Shown here one piece after another: positions 47,420 through 57,250 of a stretch of DNA of 64,000 nt. This DNA is from Deltaproteobacteria bacterium Ga0077550. GTDB lineage: Bacteria; Myxococcota_A; Polyangia; Nannocystales; Nannocystaceae. A model generated the notes under the pieces. That model was not told the origin of the DNA. It ran no database searches and worked only from the letters and a program-made list of their open reading frames with translations. Where the stretch lies: positions 58,880 to 122,879 of the forward strand of contig LNFB01000212.1 in NCBI GenBank assembly GCA_001464385.1. The letters run 5' to 3'. Numbering within the stretch: the stretch's first letter is position 1; every line of letters starts with the position of its first letter. The translations under genes and the position numbers were made by a program.

Positions 47420-48090
47420 GTCCAGCCCCCGCCCGCGACCAAGGTCGCGCCCGAGTCGCCGCGCCGAGTGCCCTGCGCGCTCGGCAGGCACACGAACACC
47501 GCGCCCTCGCCCTCGCAGTGCAGGAACCCGATCTCCGGCTCGAGGTTGGGGACGACGTTGCCGACCCAACCGACGAAACCGCTGCGGTGCACGCGATACG
47601 GCCGCTCGGGGGCGATCTTCACCGCGACGAGCTCGCCGGGCACGCGCAGGGCGACCGCGCCCTCGCCCGCCACGCGGACCAGCTGGATCGACCGGCTCGC
47701 GCGCGGGAGCTGGCCGACGTCCCACATGAGCGTCGACTCCATCGCCCAGATGTAGCTCTCGACGAAGAAGCACAGGTCGCGCTGCAGCTGCAGCGCGAGG
47801 AACCGCTCGTGCTCGCGGGACAGCACCAGGTGCCCCTCGCCCTCCATCGACACGAGGCGCTGGAACACCTCGGGCACCGCGCGGCCCTGCATGCGGCGGT
47901 TCACGGCGCGCACCTCGAGGTTCTCGCTGCACAGCAGCACCGCGTCGGTGCGCGTCATCATCTCGCCGCGCACGGTGACCATGAGGTGACCGTCGGCGGT
48001 GAGCGACAGCGTCGGCGTGTCCCTCGCTGGGTTCAGGAGGCGACCGAACGCGAACTCGGTCACGCCCGGGATCGGCGACGGGGGGGGCAC
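47416..48090 (-). CDS. AIM24/TIGR00266-like family protein
   Basis: A 224-residue protein with a GTG start. The beta-rich pattern, with many short strands and a central FFVESYIWAMESTLMWDVG, fits the AIM24 (TRAP-like) fold; no enzymatic residues are known for the family. It has no signal peptide. A 4-nt overlap ties it to pgsA. The family call rests on the overall pattern and is moderate. Confidence 0.55.
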   Translation of the reverse strand: MPPPSPIPGVTEFAFGRLLNPARDTPTLSLTADGHLMVTVRGEMMTRTDAVLLCSENLEVRAVNRRMQGRAVPEVFQRLVSMEGEGHLVLSREHERFLALQLQRDLCFFVESYIWAMESTLMWDVGQLPRASRSIQLVRVAGEGAVALRVPGELVAVKIAPERPYRVHRSGFVGWVGNVVPNLEPEIGFLHCEGEGAVFVCLPSAQGTRRGDSGATLVAGGGWT

Positions 48091-48127
48091 GGCAGGGCGA
48101 GACTACCCCAACCCGCGCGCCCGTGCG

Positions 48128-48868
48128 TCACTCGGCGAGGTGGCGGGCCGGCGCGCGGCGCAGCTGGGCCGCGCCCCCTTGGGCCTGGCGCTCGTACGCG
48201 TAGAAGCGCCGGAGCACCGATCGCACGTACGCGCGGGTCTCCTCGAACGGAGGGACGCCGCCGTACTTCTCGACGTTGCCCGCGCCCGCGTTGTACGCCG
48301 CGAGCACGAGGACCATGTCGCCGCCGTAGCGGTTGGCGAGCAGCCGCAGGTATCGCGCGCCGCCGTGGATGCTCTGCGCGGGATCGAAGGCATCCTTGAC
48401 GCCCAGCGAGCGGGCGGTCCGCGGCATGAGCTGCATGAGGCCCATCGCGCCGGCGCGGGAGACCGCGCGGGGCTGGTAGTTGCTCTCCGTGTGGATCACC
48501 GCGCGCACGAGCGACTCGGGGAGCTGGTAGCGCGACGCGGCCCCGCGGATGATGCTGTCGTAGCGGTGGAAGCGTTCGCCGCCGAGGGCGACGGGCGTCT
48601 CGTCGCCGGCCACGCGCGCGCCGCCGGGCGACTTCCCGCCCCCACCGCTGCCGGGGAGGCTCTTCCACAGCGACCACGCCCCGCGCTGCCGATCGGGGAT
48701 GTTGGTCACGTGGATCGTCCCGGCCCCGTCCACGTAGCGGTAGTAGTTGTTGCGGCCCGCAGACCCGCGGCGGCTGGCGGACGCGGCGTCGACCGGCGAC
48801 GCCAGCACGAGCGCAGCGGCCGCCCAGCCCAGGACGGCGCGCGCGAGCGTGGGACGGGATCGACGCAT
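48128..48868 (-). CDS. Lytic murein transglycosylase (SLT domain)
   Basis: A 246-residue secreted peptidoglycan lyase. A signal peptide (about 1-28, ending SPVDAAS) is followed by a DUF4124-like strand pair (YRYVDGAGTIHVTNIP), a Gly/Ser linker and the Slt70-type domain. The catalytic Glu128 lies in HTESNYQP, followed by GAMGLMQLMP and AAYNAGAGNV, the classic family blocks. It cleaves the glycan strands of peptidoglycan. A TAAGCT box lies 9 nt before the ATG. Confidence 0.93.
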   Translation of the reverse strand: MRRSRPTLARAVLGWAAAALVLASPVDAASASRRGSAGRNNYYRYVDGAGTIHVTNIPDRQRGAWSLWKSLPGSGGGGKSPGGARVAGDETPVALGGERFHRYDSIIRGAASRYQLPESLVRAVIHTESNYQPRAVSRAGAMGLMQLMPRTARSLGVKDAFDPAQSIHGGARYLRLLANRYGGDMVLVLAAYNAGAGNVEKYGGVPPFEETRAYVRSVLRRFYAYERQAQGGAAQLRRAPARHLAE

Positions 48869-48877
48869 CGGTCCTCC

Positions 48878-48883
48878 AGCTTA
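48878..48883 (-). promoter_or_regulatory. Putative -10 element (TAAGCT) of the transglycosylase gene
   Basis: TAAGCT lies 9 nt before the ATG at 48868. It fits the TANNNT-before-start pattern; a GGAGGA sequence lies between the box and the start. Confidence 0.35.
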
Positions 48884-48972
48884 GCCCACCTCCCGGCAGG
48901 ACCGCACGAATCGAGCGAGGACGGGACCCGGAGCCCGGCCCGTTGCGTTACCGTTGCGCCCGAGGCCCCCCA

Positions 48973-50571
48973 TTGCCCACCGAGATCCACCGCAGCGATG
49001 TCCTCGTGATCGGTAGCGGGCTGGCGGGGTTGTACTTCGCGCTCGAGCTCGCGGAGCGCGGCACCGTCACCGTCCTGACCAAGACCGTCCCCGAGAGCTC
49101 CAACACGCAGTGGGCCCAGGGCGGGATTTCGGCCGTCTTCGACGGCGACGACTCGGTCGCGTCCCACGTCGAGGACACGCTGCGCGTGGGCGCGGGCCTG
49201 TGCGATCCGAAGATGGTCGAGCACGCGGTCGAGATGGCGCCGGCGCTGGTCGAGCGCCTCGCGAAGACCTACGGCGTGCGCTTCGATCGCGTCGACGACG
49301 GCGCGTTCGCCCTCGGCCGCGAGGGTGGGCACAGCCACCGCCGCGTGGTGCACCACCTCGACACCACCGGCGCCGAGATCGTGCGCGGCCTGCTCGAGGC
49401 CGCGTCGCGCCACCCGAACATCCGCATCCTCCCCCACCAGATGGTCGTCGACCTGCTCTCGTGGTCGAAGGTCGACGGCAGCCGCGGGTGCTTCGGCGCC
49501 TACAGCCTCGACGTCCCCACCGGCGTCGTGCACGGCCATGTCGCCCGCGTGACGCTGCTCGCCACCGGTGGCGCCGGCAAGATCTACCGTTACACGAGCA
49601 ACCCCGACGTCGCCACGGCGGACGGCGTCGCGATGGCGTATCGCATCGGCGCGACGGTCGGCAACCTCGAGTTCATGCAGTTCCACCCGACGTGCCTGTT
49701 CCACCCCGGTGCCAAGAGCTTCCTGGTGTCCGAGGCGGTCCGCGGCGAGGGCGGAATCCTGCGCCGCCGCGACGGCACGGGCTTGATGGACGGTCGCCAC
49801 CCGATGGGCAGCCTCGCGCCGCGCGACGTCGTCGCCCGGGAGATCGACGCGGAGCTCAAGCGCACCGGCGAGCCGTGCGTGTTCCTCGACGTCACGCACC
49901 TCGATCCTGCGTTCATCACCCAGCGGTTCCCGGCGATCCACTCGCGGTGCCTCGAGCTCGGCATCGACATGCGCACGCAGCCGATCCCCGTGGTGCCCGC
50001 GGCCCACTACATGTGCGGCGGCGTCAAGGTCGACACCGCCGGACGCACCGACATCCCCGGTCTGCTCGCCGCCGGCGAGGTCACGCTCTCCGGCATGCAC
50101 GGCGCGTGTCGCCTCGCCAGCAACAGCCTGCTCGAGGCCGTGGTGCTCGCCGCGGGTGCGGCCGAGATCGGCACCGAGTTCGGCCGCGAGCCGCCGTCCG
50201 TCGTCGCCGACTGGAACGAGGGCGACGCCGTCGATTCCGACGAGGCGGTGATGGTCAGCGCGAACTGGGAGGAGGTCCGCGCGTTGATGTGGAACTTCGT
50301 CGGGATCGTGCGCAGCAACAAGCGCCTCGAGCGGGCTCGGCGGCGCATCGAGCTCATCCGCGAGGAGATCCGCGAGTACTACCTGCGCTTCCGCGTGACC
50401 CGAGATCTGCTGGAGCTCCGCAACATCTCGCTCGCCGGACAGCTCGTGATCGAGTGCGCCCGGCGGCGCCCCGAGAGCCGCGGGCTACACTTCAACCTCG
50501 ACTACCCCGACATGGATCCCGCGCTCGCCCACGACACCTTGCTGCACAAGCGCGACGGAGTGAGCCCGTGA
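48973..50571 (+). CDS. nadB: L-aspartate oxidase
   Basis: A 532-residue FAD enzyme that oxidises aspartate to iminoaspartate, the first step of NAD synthesis. The dinucleotide fold opens with VLVIGSGLAGL; SSNTQWAQGGIS, GREGGHSHRRVVH, QFHPT and the substrate-site GACRLASNSLLE follow, and the C-terminal helical domain is complete. The start is probably the TTG at 48973; a TTG at 48943 is also open, and no ATG is available. The end overlaps the next gene by one base. nadA and nadC are not in the window. Confidence 0.93.
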   Translation: MPTEIHRSDVLVIGSGLAGLYFALELAERGTVTVLTKTVPESSNTQWAQGGISAVFDGDDSVASHVEDTLRVGAGLCDPKMVEHAVEMAPALVERLAKTYGVRFDRVDDGAFALGREGGHSHRRVVHHLDTTGAEIVRGLLEAASRHPNIRILPHQMVVDLLSWSKVDGSRGCFGAYSLDVPTGVVHGHVARVTLLATGGAGKIYRYTSNPDVATADGVAMAYRIGATVGNLEFMQFHPTCLFHPGAKSFLVSEAVRGEGGILRRRDGTGLMDGRHPMGSLAPRDVVAREIDAELKRTGEPCVFLDVTHLDPAFITQRFPAIHSRCLELGIDMRTQPIPVVPAAHYMCGGVKVDTAGRTDIPGLLAAGEVTLSGMHGACRLASNSLLEAVVLAAGAAEIGTEFGREPPSVVADWNEGDAVDSDEAVMVSANWEEVRALMWNFVGIVRSNKRLERARRRIELIREEIREYYLRFRVTRDLLELRNISLAGQLVIECARRRPESRGLHFNLDYPDMDPALAHDTLLHKRDGVSP

Positions 50572-51215
50572 TGCGCGGATGGATCCTCGTCCTCGCGCTC
50601 GCGCTCCCGTCGGTCGCCGGCTGCGCGCCCCGCGGGAGCCGATCGCCGGAGGCCGCCCGCGACGCGTACCTCGACGCGCTGCGCAAGGACGATCCCGAGG
50701 CCGCGTACGCGCTGCTCGCCCCCGACGTCCGCGCGCGCGTCGACTACGCCAGCTTCCTCGCGCGGTGGAAGGCCGACGGCGCCGAACGCAAGGCGACCCT
50801 CGACGCGGCCAAGGCGATCGACCGCGGCCGCGTCGTCGCGGGCCACACGGCGACGACCGTGCACGAGGACGGCGTGGTGCTGCAGTGGGCGGAGCTCGAC
50901 GATCGCTGGTTCGTGACCGGCGGGTTGCCGCCGGCGTCGCGCGCGAGCACGCCCGCCGAGGCGATCCGGAGCTTCCTCGCGGCGCTGGGCGTCGGACCCC
51001 TGGGCAACGCGCAGGCCTTCCTCTCCGCGGAGCTCGCCGACGCCCTGCGCGAGGACTGGGCCGCACGCACCGAGGCGATCGAGGCCGCGCTCGCGCGCCC
51101 CGGGGCGATCGAGCTGAGCGAAGATCTCCTGCGCGCTCAGCTCCGCTACGAGCCCCAGCGGGTCATCGTCCTCGAGCAGACCCCGCGGGGTTGGGCGATC
51201 ACCAGCATCGAGTGA
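50571..51215 (+). CDS. Putative lipoprotein with a DUF4878/NTF2-like domain
   Basis: A 214-residue lipoprotein, coupled to nadB (TGATG). The signal peptide ends in SVAGC. The domain opens with SPEAARDAYLDALRKDDPEAAYALLAPD, which resembles the NTF2-like helical hairpin of DUF4878 proteins, then a charged alpha/beta region. The same hairpin recurs in the second half (TPAEAIRSFLAALGVG), so it may be an internal duplication. The function is not known. Confidence 0.65.
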   Translation: MRGWILVLALALPSVAGCAPRGSRSPEAARDAYLDALRKDDPEAAYALLAPDVRARVDYASFLARWKADGAERKATLDAAKAIDRGRVVAGHTATTVHEDGVVLQWAELDDRWFVTGGLPPASRASTPAEAIRSFLAALGVGPLGNAQAFLSAELADALREDWAARTEAIEAALARPGAIELSEDLLRAQLRYEPQRVIVLEQTPRGWAITSIE

Positions 51216-51394
51216 CCCGGAGTGGGCCGCGCCCTGGCCACACGAGTAGCCGCTGCGCGCTGACCTCCGGCTACACAGGTGGCCACCGCTGGCCATTCGA
51301 CCGTGTGTTTCCCCAATGGCCTGCCCCGCGACTACGGGGCACGGAACTTGCTCATCGGGCCGCGCCGGCAACGGCAGAAGCCTTGGAGCACACG

Positions 51395-51886
51395 ATGCAG
51401 CCCTCGTTTCGAGTCGGAGACAAGTCGGTGTACCCCGCCCATGGCGTCGCGGACGTCGTCGCGGTCGAGCACAAGACCATCGGTGGCAGCCCCTTGGCCT
51501 TCTACCACCTGCGCGTGATGGGCTCCGGCCTGAAGATCATCGTTCCCGTGCACAAGGCCGAGGAGAACGGCATGCGCGCCGTCGCAGCCGAGGCCGAGGT
51601 CGACGAGCTGTTCGAGCTGCTCCGGGACCACGAGGTCCCGTGTGACCGCCAGACCTGGAACCGCCGGTACCGCGGCTTCATGGAGAAGATCCGCACCGGG
51701 TCGCTCTTCGAGGTCGGCGAGGTCTACCGCGACCTGTCCCTGCTCAAGCAGACCAAGCAGCTCTCCCACGGGGAGAAGCAGATGCTGCGCACCGCCCGCG
51801 ACCTACTGGTCAAGGAGCTCGCCGTGGCCCGCGCCTCCACCGAGGACGACGTCGCGAAAGAGCTGGACTCGATGTTCAAGAACTAG
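51395..51886 (+). CDS. CarD family transcriptional regulator
   Basis: A 163-residue protein with the CarD/CdnL RNA-polymerase-interaction domain at the N-terminus (FRVGDKSVYPAHGVADVV, then SGLKIIVPVH) and a helical DNA-contacting C-terminal half. CdnL proteins stabilise open complexes at rRNA and growth promoters; in myxobacteria they are essential. The ATG at 51395 opens directly with the conserved domain. It has a long 179-bp upstream gap with no other gene seen. Confidence 0.92.
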   Translation: MQPSFRVGDKSVYPAHGVADVVAVEHKTIGGSPLAFYHLRVMGSGLKIIVPVHKAEENGMRAVAAEAEVDELFELLRDHEVPCDRQTWNRRYRGFMEKIRTGSLFEVGEVYRDLSLLKQTKQLSHGEKQMLRTARDLLVKELAVARASTEDDVAKELDSMFKN

Positions 51887-51903
51887 CAGGCTCCGCCGCG
51901 CGC

Positions 51904-52422
51904 GTGGAAACGGTCGATCACATCTCCATCCAGATTTGCACCGACCCGTGGGACCAGGTCGAGGTGGACGCGTTCGTCTGCCCCACCAACTCCCAGGGGA
52001 CGATGTCGCACTATCCCGCCGCGAAGCTGCGGGAGCTGGCGGGGATCGACCTCGAGGTGCTGCTCCGGGATCACACCCCGCTCGCCATCGGCGCCGCGTT
52101 CGTGACCCCCGCGGGCAACATGAAGGCCGGCCACCTCATCCACGTGCCCAACACCGAGGCCCCCGGCGGCCGGGTGCAGGTCGAGGACATCCTCCGGGCC
52201 ACCGCCGCGGTGCTGGTCGCCTGCCAGGTCAAGGGCTTCACCTCGGTGGCCATGCCGCTGATGGGCGCCTTCGACACCGGCATCCCCGCCGAGGAGGCCG
52301 CCCGCGCGATCCACAGCGAGTTCCGCTCGTGGCGGGGTGAGAAACCCCTGAAGGTGCTGTTCATGGCCAAGGACGCCGACGAGGTCGAGGTGTTCGAGAT
52401 GGCCATCGAGGGCACGGGCTGA
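51904..52422 (+). CDS. Macro domain (ADP-ribose-binding-like) protein
   Basis: A 172-residue protein starting at a GTG 17 bp after the CarD gene. It has the general macro-domain layout: ISIQICTDPW, VDAFVCPTNSQGTMSH, then TPAGNMKAGHLIHVPN and FTSVAMPLMGAFDTGIP. The loop glycine pattern and the VAMPLMGAF...GIP block match Appr-1''-p processing proteins. The acidic residues that bind adenine are not obvious, so ligand binding is uncertain. Confidence 0.75.
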   Translation: METVDHISIQICTDPWDQVEVDAFVCPTNSQGTMSHYPAAKLRELAGIDLEVLLRDHTPLAIGAAFVTPAGNMKAGHLIHVPNTEAPGGRVQVEDILRATAAVLVACQVKGFTSVAMPLMGAFDTGIPAEEAARAIHSEFRSWRGEKPLKVLFMAKDADEVEVFEMAIEGTG

Positions 52423-52540
52423 GCCGCGTCCGGGCCTGAACCCGCCGTCTGTCGCGTCCCGGAGGGCCGCGCGAGCCCGCCATGGGCCCCGCCCTCCTCG
52501 CCGCCCTCGGCCCGGGAGCACCGCCTGGACGCTCCGGCGC

Positions 52541-52556
52541 CGCTCTGCCGTAGAGC
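52541..52556 (+). terminator. Short hairpin before nuoA
   Basis: CGCTCT and AGAGCG pair around a 4-5 nt loop in the 173-bp gap between the macro-domain gene and nuoA. There is no T-run, so termination is uncertain. A GATACA box at 52572-52577 could be the nuo promoter -10. Confidence 0.3.
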
Positions 52557-52595
52557 GCGGCCGCGTGCTGTGATACACCCCGCGCGACGTCTCCG

Positions 52596-53000
52596 ATGGC
52601 CGCTTCATACCTCCCAGCGCTCGTCTTCATCATTTTCGCGGTCGGCTTCGGCTGCCTGATGCTGGGTCTGACGATGGTCCTCGGTCCCAAGCGGACCTCG
52701 GCCATCAAGGACGAACCCTTCGAGTGCGGCAGCGAGCCGATCGGCAGCCCGCGCGTGAAGTTCAGCGTGAAGTTCTATCAGGTCGCGATCCTCTTCCTCG
52801 TGTTCGACATCGAGGTCGCGTTCCTCTACCCGTGGGCCTCGCTGTTCCGCGAGCTCTCCTGCAGCGGTGTCCTCGACGCCGCCGGCGTGTGCACCGGTAC
52901 CCCGAGCCTCTTCGGCCTGGTGGAAATGCTGGTGTTCCTGGTCATCCTCGTCGTGGCGCTGGCGTACGTCTGGCGCAAGCGCGCGCTCGACTGGGCGTGA
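52596..53000 (+). CDS. nuoA: NADH-quinone oxidoreductase subunit A
   Basis: A 134-residue three-helix membrane subunit of complex I. Helices lie at about 5-28, 67-88 and 106-126. The loop YECG-like motif reads FECGSEPIGSPR and is followed by KFYQVAILFLVFDIEVAFLYPW, the usual signature. First gene of the nuo operon and 18 bp before nuoB. Confidence 0.95.
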   Translation: MAASYLPALVFIIFAVGFGCLMLGLTMVLGPKRTSAIKDEPFECGSEPIGSPRVKFSVKFYQVAILFLVFDIEVAFLYPWASLFRELSCSGVLDAAGVCTGTPSLFGLVEMLVFLVILVVALAYVWRKRALDWA

Positions 53001-53018
53001 AACCGAAAGGCTCGAACC

Positions 53019-53608
<590 letters not shown>

Positions 53609-53609
<1 letters not shown>

Positions 53610-54157
53610 TGGCTCAACGACTCCTCGAGTTCCTGCAGCGCGAGCGCCCCGCCGCGCTGGTCGAGACCGGCAGTCACGTCGGCGACGAGATCGCGGTGGT
53701 CCACCGCGAGCACCTCGTCGACGTGCTCACGCTGCTGCGCGACCACGCCGACACCAAGATGAACATGCTGAGCGACCTGACGGTCGTCGACTACCTCGGG
53801 CAGCAGCCGCGCTTCGAGGTCGTCTATCAGCTGTACAGCATCCCGCACAAACACCGCCTGCGGATCAAGGTCCGCATCGGCGACGCCCAGGACGAGTGCT
53901 GGGTGCCGACCGCGACCGGCCTGTGGCACGCGGCCAACTGGTCCGAGCGCGAGGCGTGGGATCTGTACGGCGTGCGCTTCGATGGCCACCCCGATCTGCG
54001 TCGCATCCTGATGTACGAGGAGTTCGTCGGGCACCCGCTGCGCAAGGACTACCCGCAGAACGCCCGCCAACCGCTGCTGCGCCGCCCCGACGCGCCGGCG
54101 ACCGACGACCAGACCACGCGGCTGCTCCCCGACAGCCACGATCGCCGGGTGAGCTAG
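53609..54157 (+). CDS. nuoC: NADH-quinone oxidoreductase subunit C
   Basis: A 182-residue hydrophilic subunit of the connecting arm. Conserved blocks are LSDLTVVDY, FEVVYQLYSI and WYEREVWDLYGI-like NWSEREAWDLYGVRFDGHPDL, then LRKDYP at the end. It is separate from nuoD, not fused. The start is set by the one-base overlap with nuoB. Confidence 0.94.
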
Positions 54158-54169
54158 GAATCCACGCCG

Positions 54170-55489
54170 ATGAGCGCCCCGACCCCCACCGCTCCCACCG
54201 CAAAGTCCGTCGCGCACACCGTCGCCGAGACCTACGACCCGCACACGGGTCGCCAGGCCGGCGAGATGCCGCTGTCGCCGTCGCTGCAGCAGTTCGCCGA
54301 CGAGGCCGAGCGCCTCCCGACGGACGAGCTCATCCTCAACATGGGCCCGTCGCACCCAGCGATGCACGGCACCGTGCGCGTCGTGCTGCGCGTGGACGGC
54401 GAGACGATCAAGGACGCCGACGTCCAGATCGGCTACCTCCACCGCGGCTTCGAGAAGGAGAGCGAAGGCGCGACGTACACCCAGATCTTCCCGTACGTCG
54501 ATCGCCTGAACTACGTCTCGCCGATGCTCAACAACGTCGGCTTCGCGATGGCCGTCGAGAAGCTCCTCGGCATCACCGCGCAGATCCCCGAGCGCGCCGA
54601 GTACATCCGCGTCATCGTCGGCGAAATCTCGCGCGTGTGTGATCACCTGACGTGCATCACCGCGTCGCTCGCCGAGCTCGGCGGCCTCACGGCGTTCTTC
54701 TGGGGCAACCGCGCCCGCGAGCACCTCTGGGAGCTGCTCGAGGACGTCTCGGGCGCCCGCATGACCCACAGCTACTGCCGGATCGGCGGCGTGGCGTGGG
54801 ACCTCACCCGCGACTTCGACGAGAAGGTCCGCGGCAAGTTCGTGAAGGTCCGCGGGCTCATCACGGACATCCGCAAGCTCGTCGAGCGCAACCGCATCTT
54901 CCTCGACCGCATGCAGGGCGTCGGCACGATCTCGGCCGACGACGCGCTCAGCTACGGCTTCACCGGCCCGTGCCTGCGCGCCTGCGGCGTCGCCTACGAC
55001 GTCCGCAAGGACCACCCGTACTCGGTGTACGACCACTTCGACTTCGAGATCCCGGTCGCCGACGCCGGCGACAACCTCGCGCGCTACCTGGTCCGCATCG
55101 AGGAGATGGAGCAGTCGCTGCGCATCGTCGAGCAGGCCCTGGTCCAGATCCCGCCCGGCGCCGTCATCGTCGACGATCCGCTCATCGCCCTGCCGGCGAA
55201 GCGCGAGGTCTACAACTCGATCGAGGGCATGATCGCCCACTTCAAGCACATCATGGACGGCCTGCGCGTGCCGCCCGGCGAGGCGTACAGCTTCACCGAG
55301 GGCGGCAACGGCGAGCTCGGGTTCTACATCGTCGCGGACGGCAGCGGCCGACCATACAAGAACCGCTGCCGGCCCCCGTGCTTCTACATCACCGCGGCGC
55401 TGCGCCAGATGATCCTCGGGACCAACCTGGCCGACGTGGTGCCCATCTTCGGTTCGATCAACATGATCGGTGGCGAGTGCGACCGCTGA
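54170..55489 (+). CDS. nuoD: NADH-quinone oxidoreductase subunit D
   Basis: A 439-residue subunit forming the quinone pocket with NuoB. NMGPSHPAMHGTVR, IGYLHRGFEK, NYVSPMLNNVGFA and the C-terminal GGECDR ending are family hallmarks. The N-terminus has about 45 extra residues rich in Pro and Thr. It is followed after 13 bp by nuoG, with no room for nuoE or nuoF. Confidence 0.96.
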   Translation: MSAPTPTAPTAKSVAHTVAETYDPHTGRQAGEMPLSPSLQQFADEAERLPTDELILNMGPSHPAMHGTVRVVLRVDGETIKDADVQIGYLHRGFEKESEGATYTQIFPYVDRLNYVSPMLNNVGFAMAVEKLLGITAQIPERAEYIRVIVGEISRVCDHLTCITASLAELGGLTAFFWGNRAREHLWELLEDVSGARMTHSYCRIGGVAWDLTRDFDEKVRGKFVKVRGLITDIRKLVERNRIFLDRMQGVGTISADDALSYGFTGPCLRACGVAYDVRKDHPYSVYDHFDFEIPVADAGDNLARYLVRIEEMEQSLRIVEQALVQIPPGAVIVDDPLIALPAKREVYNSIEGMIAHFKHIMDGLRVPPGEAYSFTEGGNGELGFYIVADGSGRPYKNRCRPPCFYITAALRQMILGTNLADVVPIFGSINMIGGECDR

Positions 55490-55502
55490 CACGAGAGACG
55501 CC

Positions 55503-57236
55503 ATGACGAGTTCCGACCCGCCCGTGCCCAGCCGGCCCCGCTCGGCGACGATCATCCTCCCGCCCGAGCCGCCACCGCCGCCGGCCGCCGCCCGTTCGGC
55601 CGCGCCGACGACGGTGAAGCCGCCGGAGAACCGCGCCGCGCCGGCCCCGGCCGCGCCGAACCTCTCGGCCGCGCCGCGGCCCGGCGACGCGACGGTGAAG
55701 CTGACCATCGACGGCGAGACCGTGGAGGTCCGCAAGGGCACCAACGTGCTGGAGGCCGCCAAGCTCGTCGGCCGCGACATCTGCCACTTCTGCTACCACC
55801 CGGGCCTGTCGATCGCGGCGAGCTGTCGGCAGTGCCTGGTGGAGGTCGAGAAGAACCCCAAGCTCCAGCCGTCGTGCCAGCAGGTCGTCGGCGAGGGCAT
55901 GGTCGTGCACACCGAGAGCCCCGCGGTGCTCGAGGCCCGTCGCGCGCTCCTCGAGTTCACGCTGAAGAACCACCCGATCGACTGCCCGATCTGTGACAAG
56001 GCCGGCGAGTGCACGCTGCAGCGGCACTACATGGACCACGATCACCAGCTCACGCGGGTGGACGTGCCCAAGATCCGCAAGCCGAAGCACAAGGACATCG
56101 GCCGCGAGATCATCCTCGACGCCGAGCGCTGCATCCTGTGCTCGCGCTGCATCCGGTTCTGCGAGGAGATTCCGGGCACCGGCGAGCTGACGATGACCTT
56201 CCGTGGCGACCACGAGAAGCTCGACATCGCCGATGGCCACCGGCTCGACAACGCCTACTCGATCAACGTCGTCGACATCTGTCCGGTCGGCGCGCTCACG
56301 GCCAAGGACTTCCGCTTCGCGGTGCGGGCGTGGGAGCTGAAGGCGACGCCGACCACGTGCCAGGGCTGCGCTACCGGCTGCGCCATCGAGCTGCACCACA
56401 AGCACGAGGCGGCGCACCGCATCGTGCCGCGGCACGACGCCGACGTGAACGGCCACTGGATGTGCGACGAGGGTCGCTACACGTACAAGGAGCTCGACGC
56501 GGACGCCCGCATCCGTCACGCGCGCGTCGACGGCCAGGACGTCCCCCTCGGTCACGCGATCGCGACGGTCGCCCGCCGCCTGCGGGGCCGCGCCAAGAAG
56601 GTTGCCGCGGTGTTCAGCGGCACCGCGACCAACGAGGCCAACCGGGCGCTCGCCGATCTGGCGGCGCTGCTCGGCGCCGAGCGCTTCGTCGTCGGGCGCG
56701 TCCCCGGCAAGACCGACGAACTGCTGCGCGACGCCGACAAGAACGCCAACCTCCGCGGCGCCATCGCGGCCTCGGGCGCGGCGAAGCACGAGGGCGAGCT
56801 CGGCCTCGAGCTCGCCGGTCGGGCCTACGAGGCGGTCATCTTCCTCGACGGCACCTTCGAGCTGTCGGACGTCGTCCGCAGCGCCCTCGGGGCGATCACC
56901 AGCGTTTGCTTGAGCGATCGGGTGACCCCGCTCGCGCAGGCCTGCTCGATCGTCCTGCCCGCGACGAGCTGGGCCGAGACGCTCGGCAGCGTCATCAACC
57001 GACAGGGCCGGCTGCGCGTGCTGCAGCCGGCGTGGCGGCCCGAGGGCGACCGACGCGAGCGCGCCGATCTCATCCGCGACATCGCGCTGGCCATGGGCGA
57101 GCGCGACCTCGGCACCAACCGCGAGCGCGCCCGCGCCGTCGCGGAGGAGTTCGACAACGAGGAACTCCTCGCGCTCACGGCCTCGCCGGTCGCGGCGCGC
57201 CCCACCCTGCTCCGCTTCTCGCACACCCGCGGCTGA
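55503..57236 (+). CDS. nuoG: NADH-quinone oxidoreductase subunit G (iron-sulfur), short form
   Basis: A 577-residue subunit with a Pro/Ala-rich leader of about 60 residues. A 2Fe-2S domain has CHFCYHPGLSIAASCRQC, followed by the His-Cys cluster region (DCPICDKAGECTLQ) and two 4Fe-4S motifs (CILCSRCIRFCEE and DICPVGAL). CQGCATGCAIELH starts the molybdopterin-oxidoreductase-like region. That C-terminal region is shorter than in the usual NuoG of about 690-900 residues. NuoG normally takes electrons from NuoF, whose gene is not here, so the electron donor is an open question. Confidence 0.93.
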   Translation: MTSSDPPVPSRPRSATIILPPEPPPPPAAARSAAPTTVKPPENRAAPAPAAPNLSAAPRPGDATVKLTIDGETVEVRKGTNVLEAAKLVGRDICHFCYHPGLSIAASCRQCLVEVEKNPKLQPSCQQVVGEGMVVHTESPAVLEARRALLEFTLKNHPIDCPICDKAGECTLQRHYMDHDHQLTRVDVPKIRKPKHKDIGREIILDAERCILCSRCIRFCEEIPGTGELTMTFRGDHEKLDIADGHRLDNAYSINVVDICPVGALTAKDFRFAVRAWELKATPTTCQGCATGCAIELHHKHEAAHRIVPRHDADVNGHWMCDEGRYTYKELDADARIRHARVDGQDVPLGHAIATVARRLRGRAKKVAAVFSGTATNEANRALADLAALLGAERFVVGRVPGKTDELLRDADKNANLRGAIAASGAAKHEGELGLELAGRAYEAVIFLDGTFELSDVVRSALGAITSVCLSDRVTPLAQACSIVLPATSWAETLGSVINRQGRLRVLQPAWRPEGDRRERADLIRDIALAMGERDLGTNRERARAVAEEFDNEELLALTASPVAARPTLLRFSHTRG

Positions 57237-57250
57237 ACTTGGCTCGACCG

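Noticed and set aside
55490..55502. Search for nuoE/nuoF between nuoD and nuoG
   Set aside because: The gap is only 13 bp, and NuoG does not contain the FMN/NADH-binding motifs of NuoF, so no fused or hidden copy is present.
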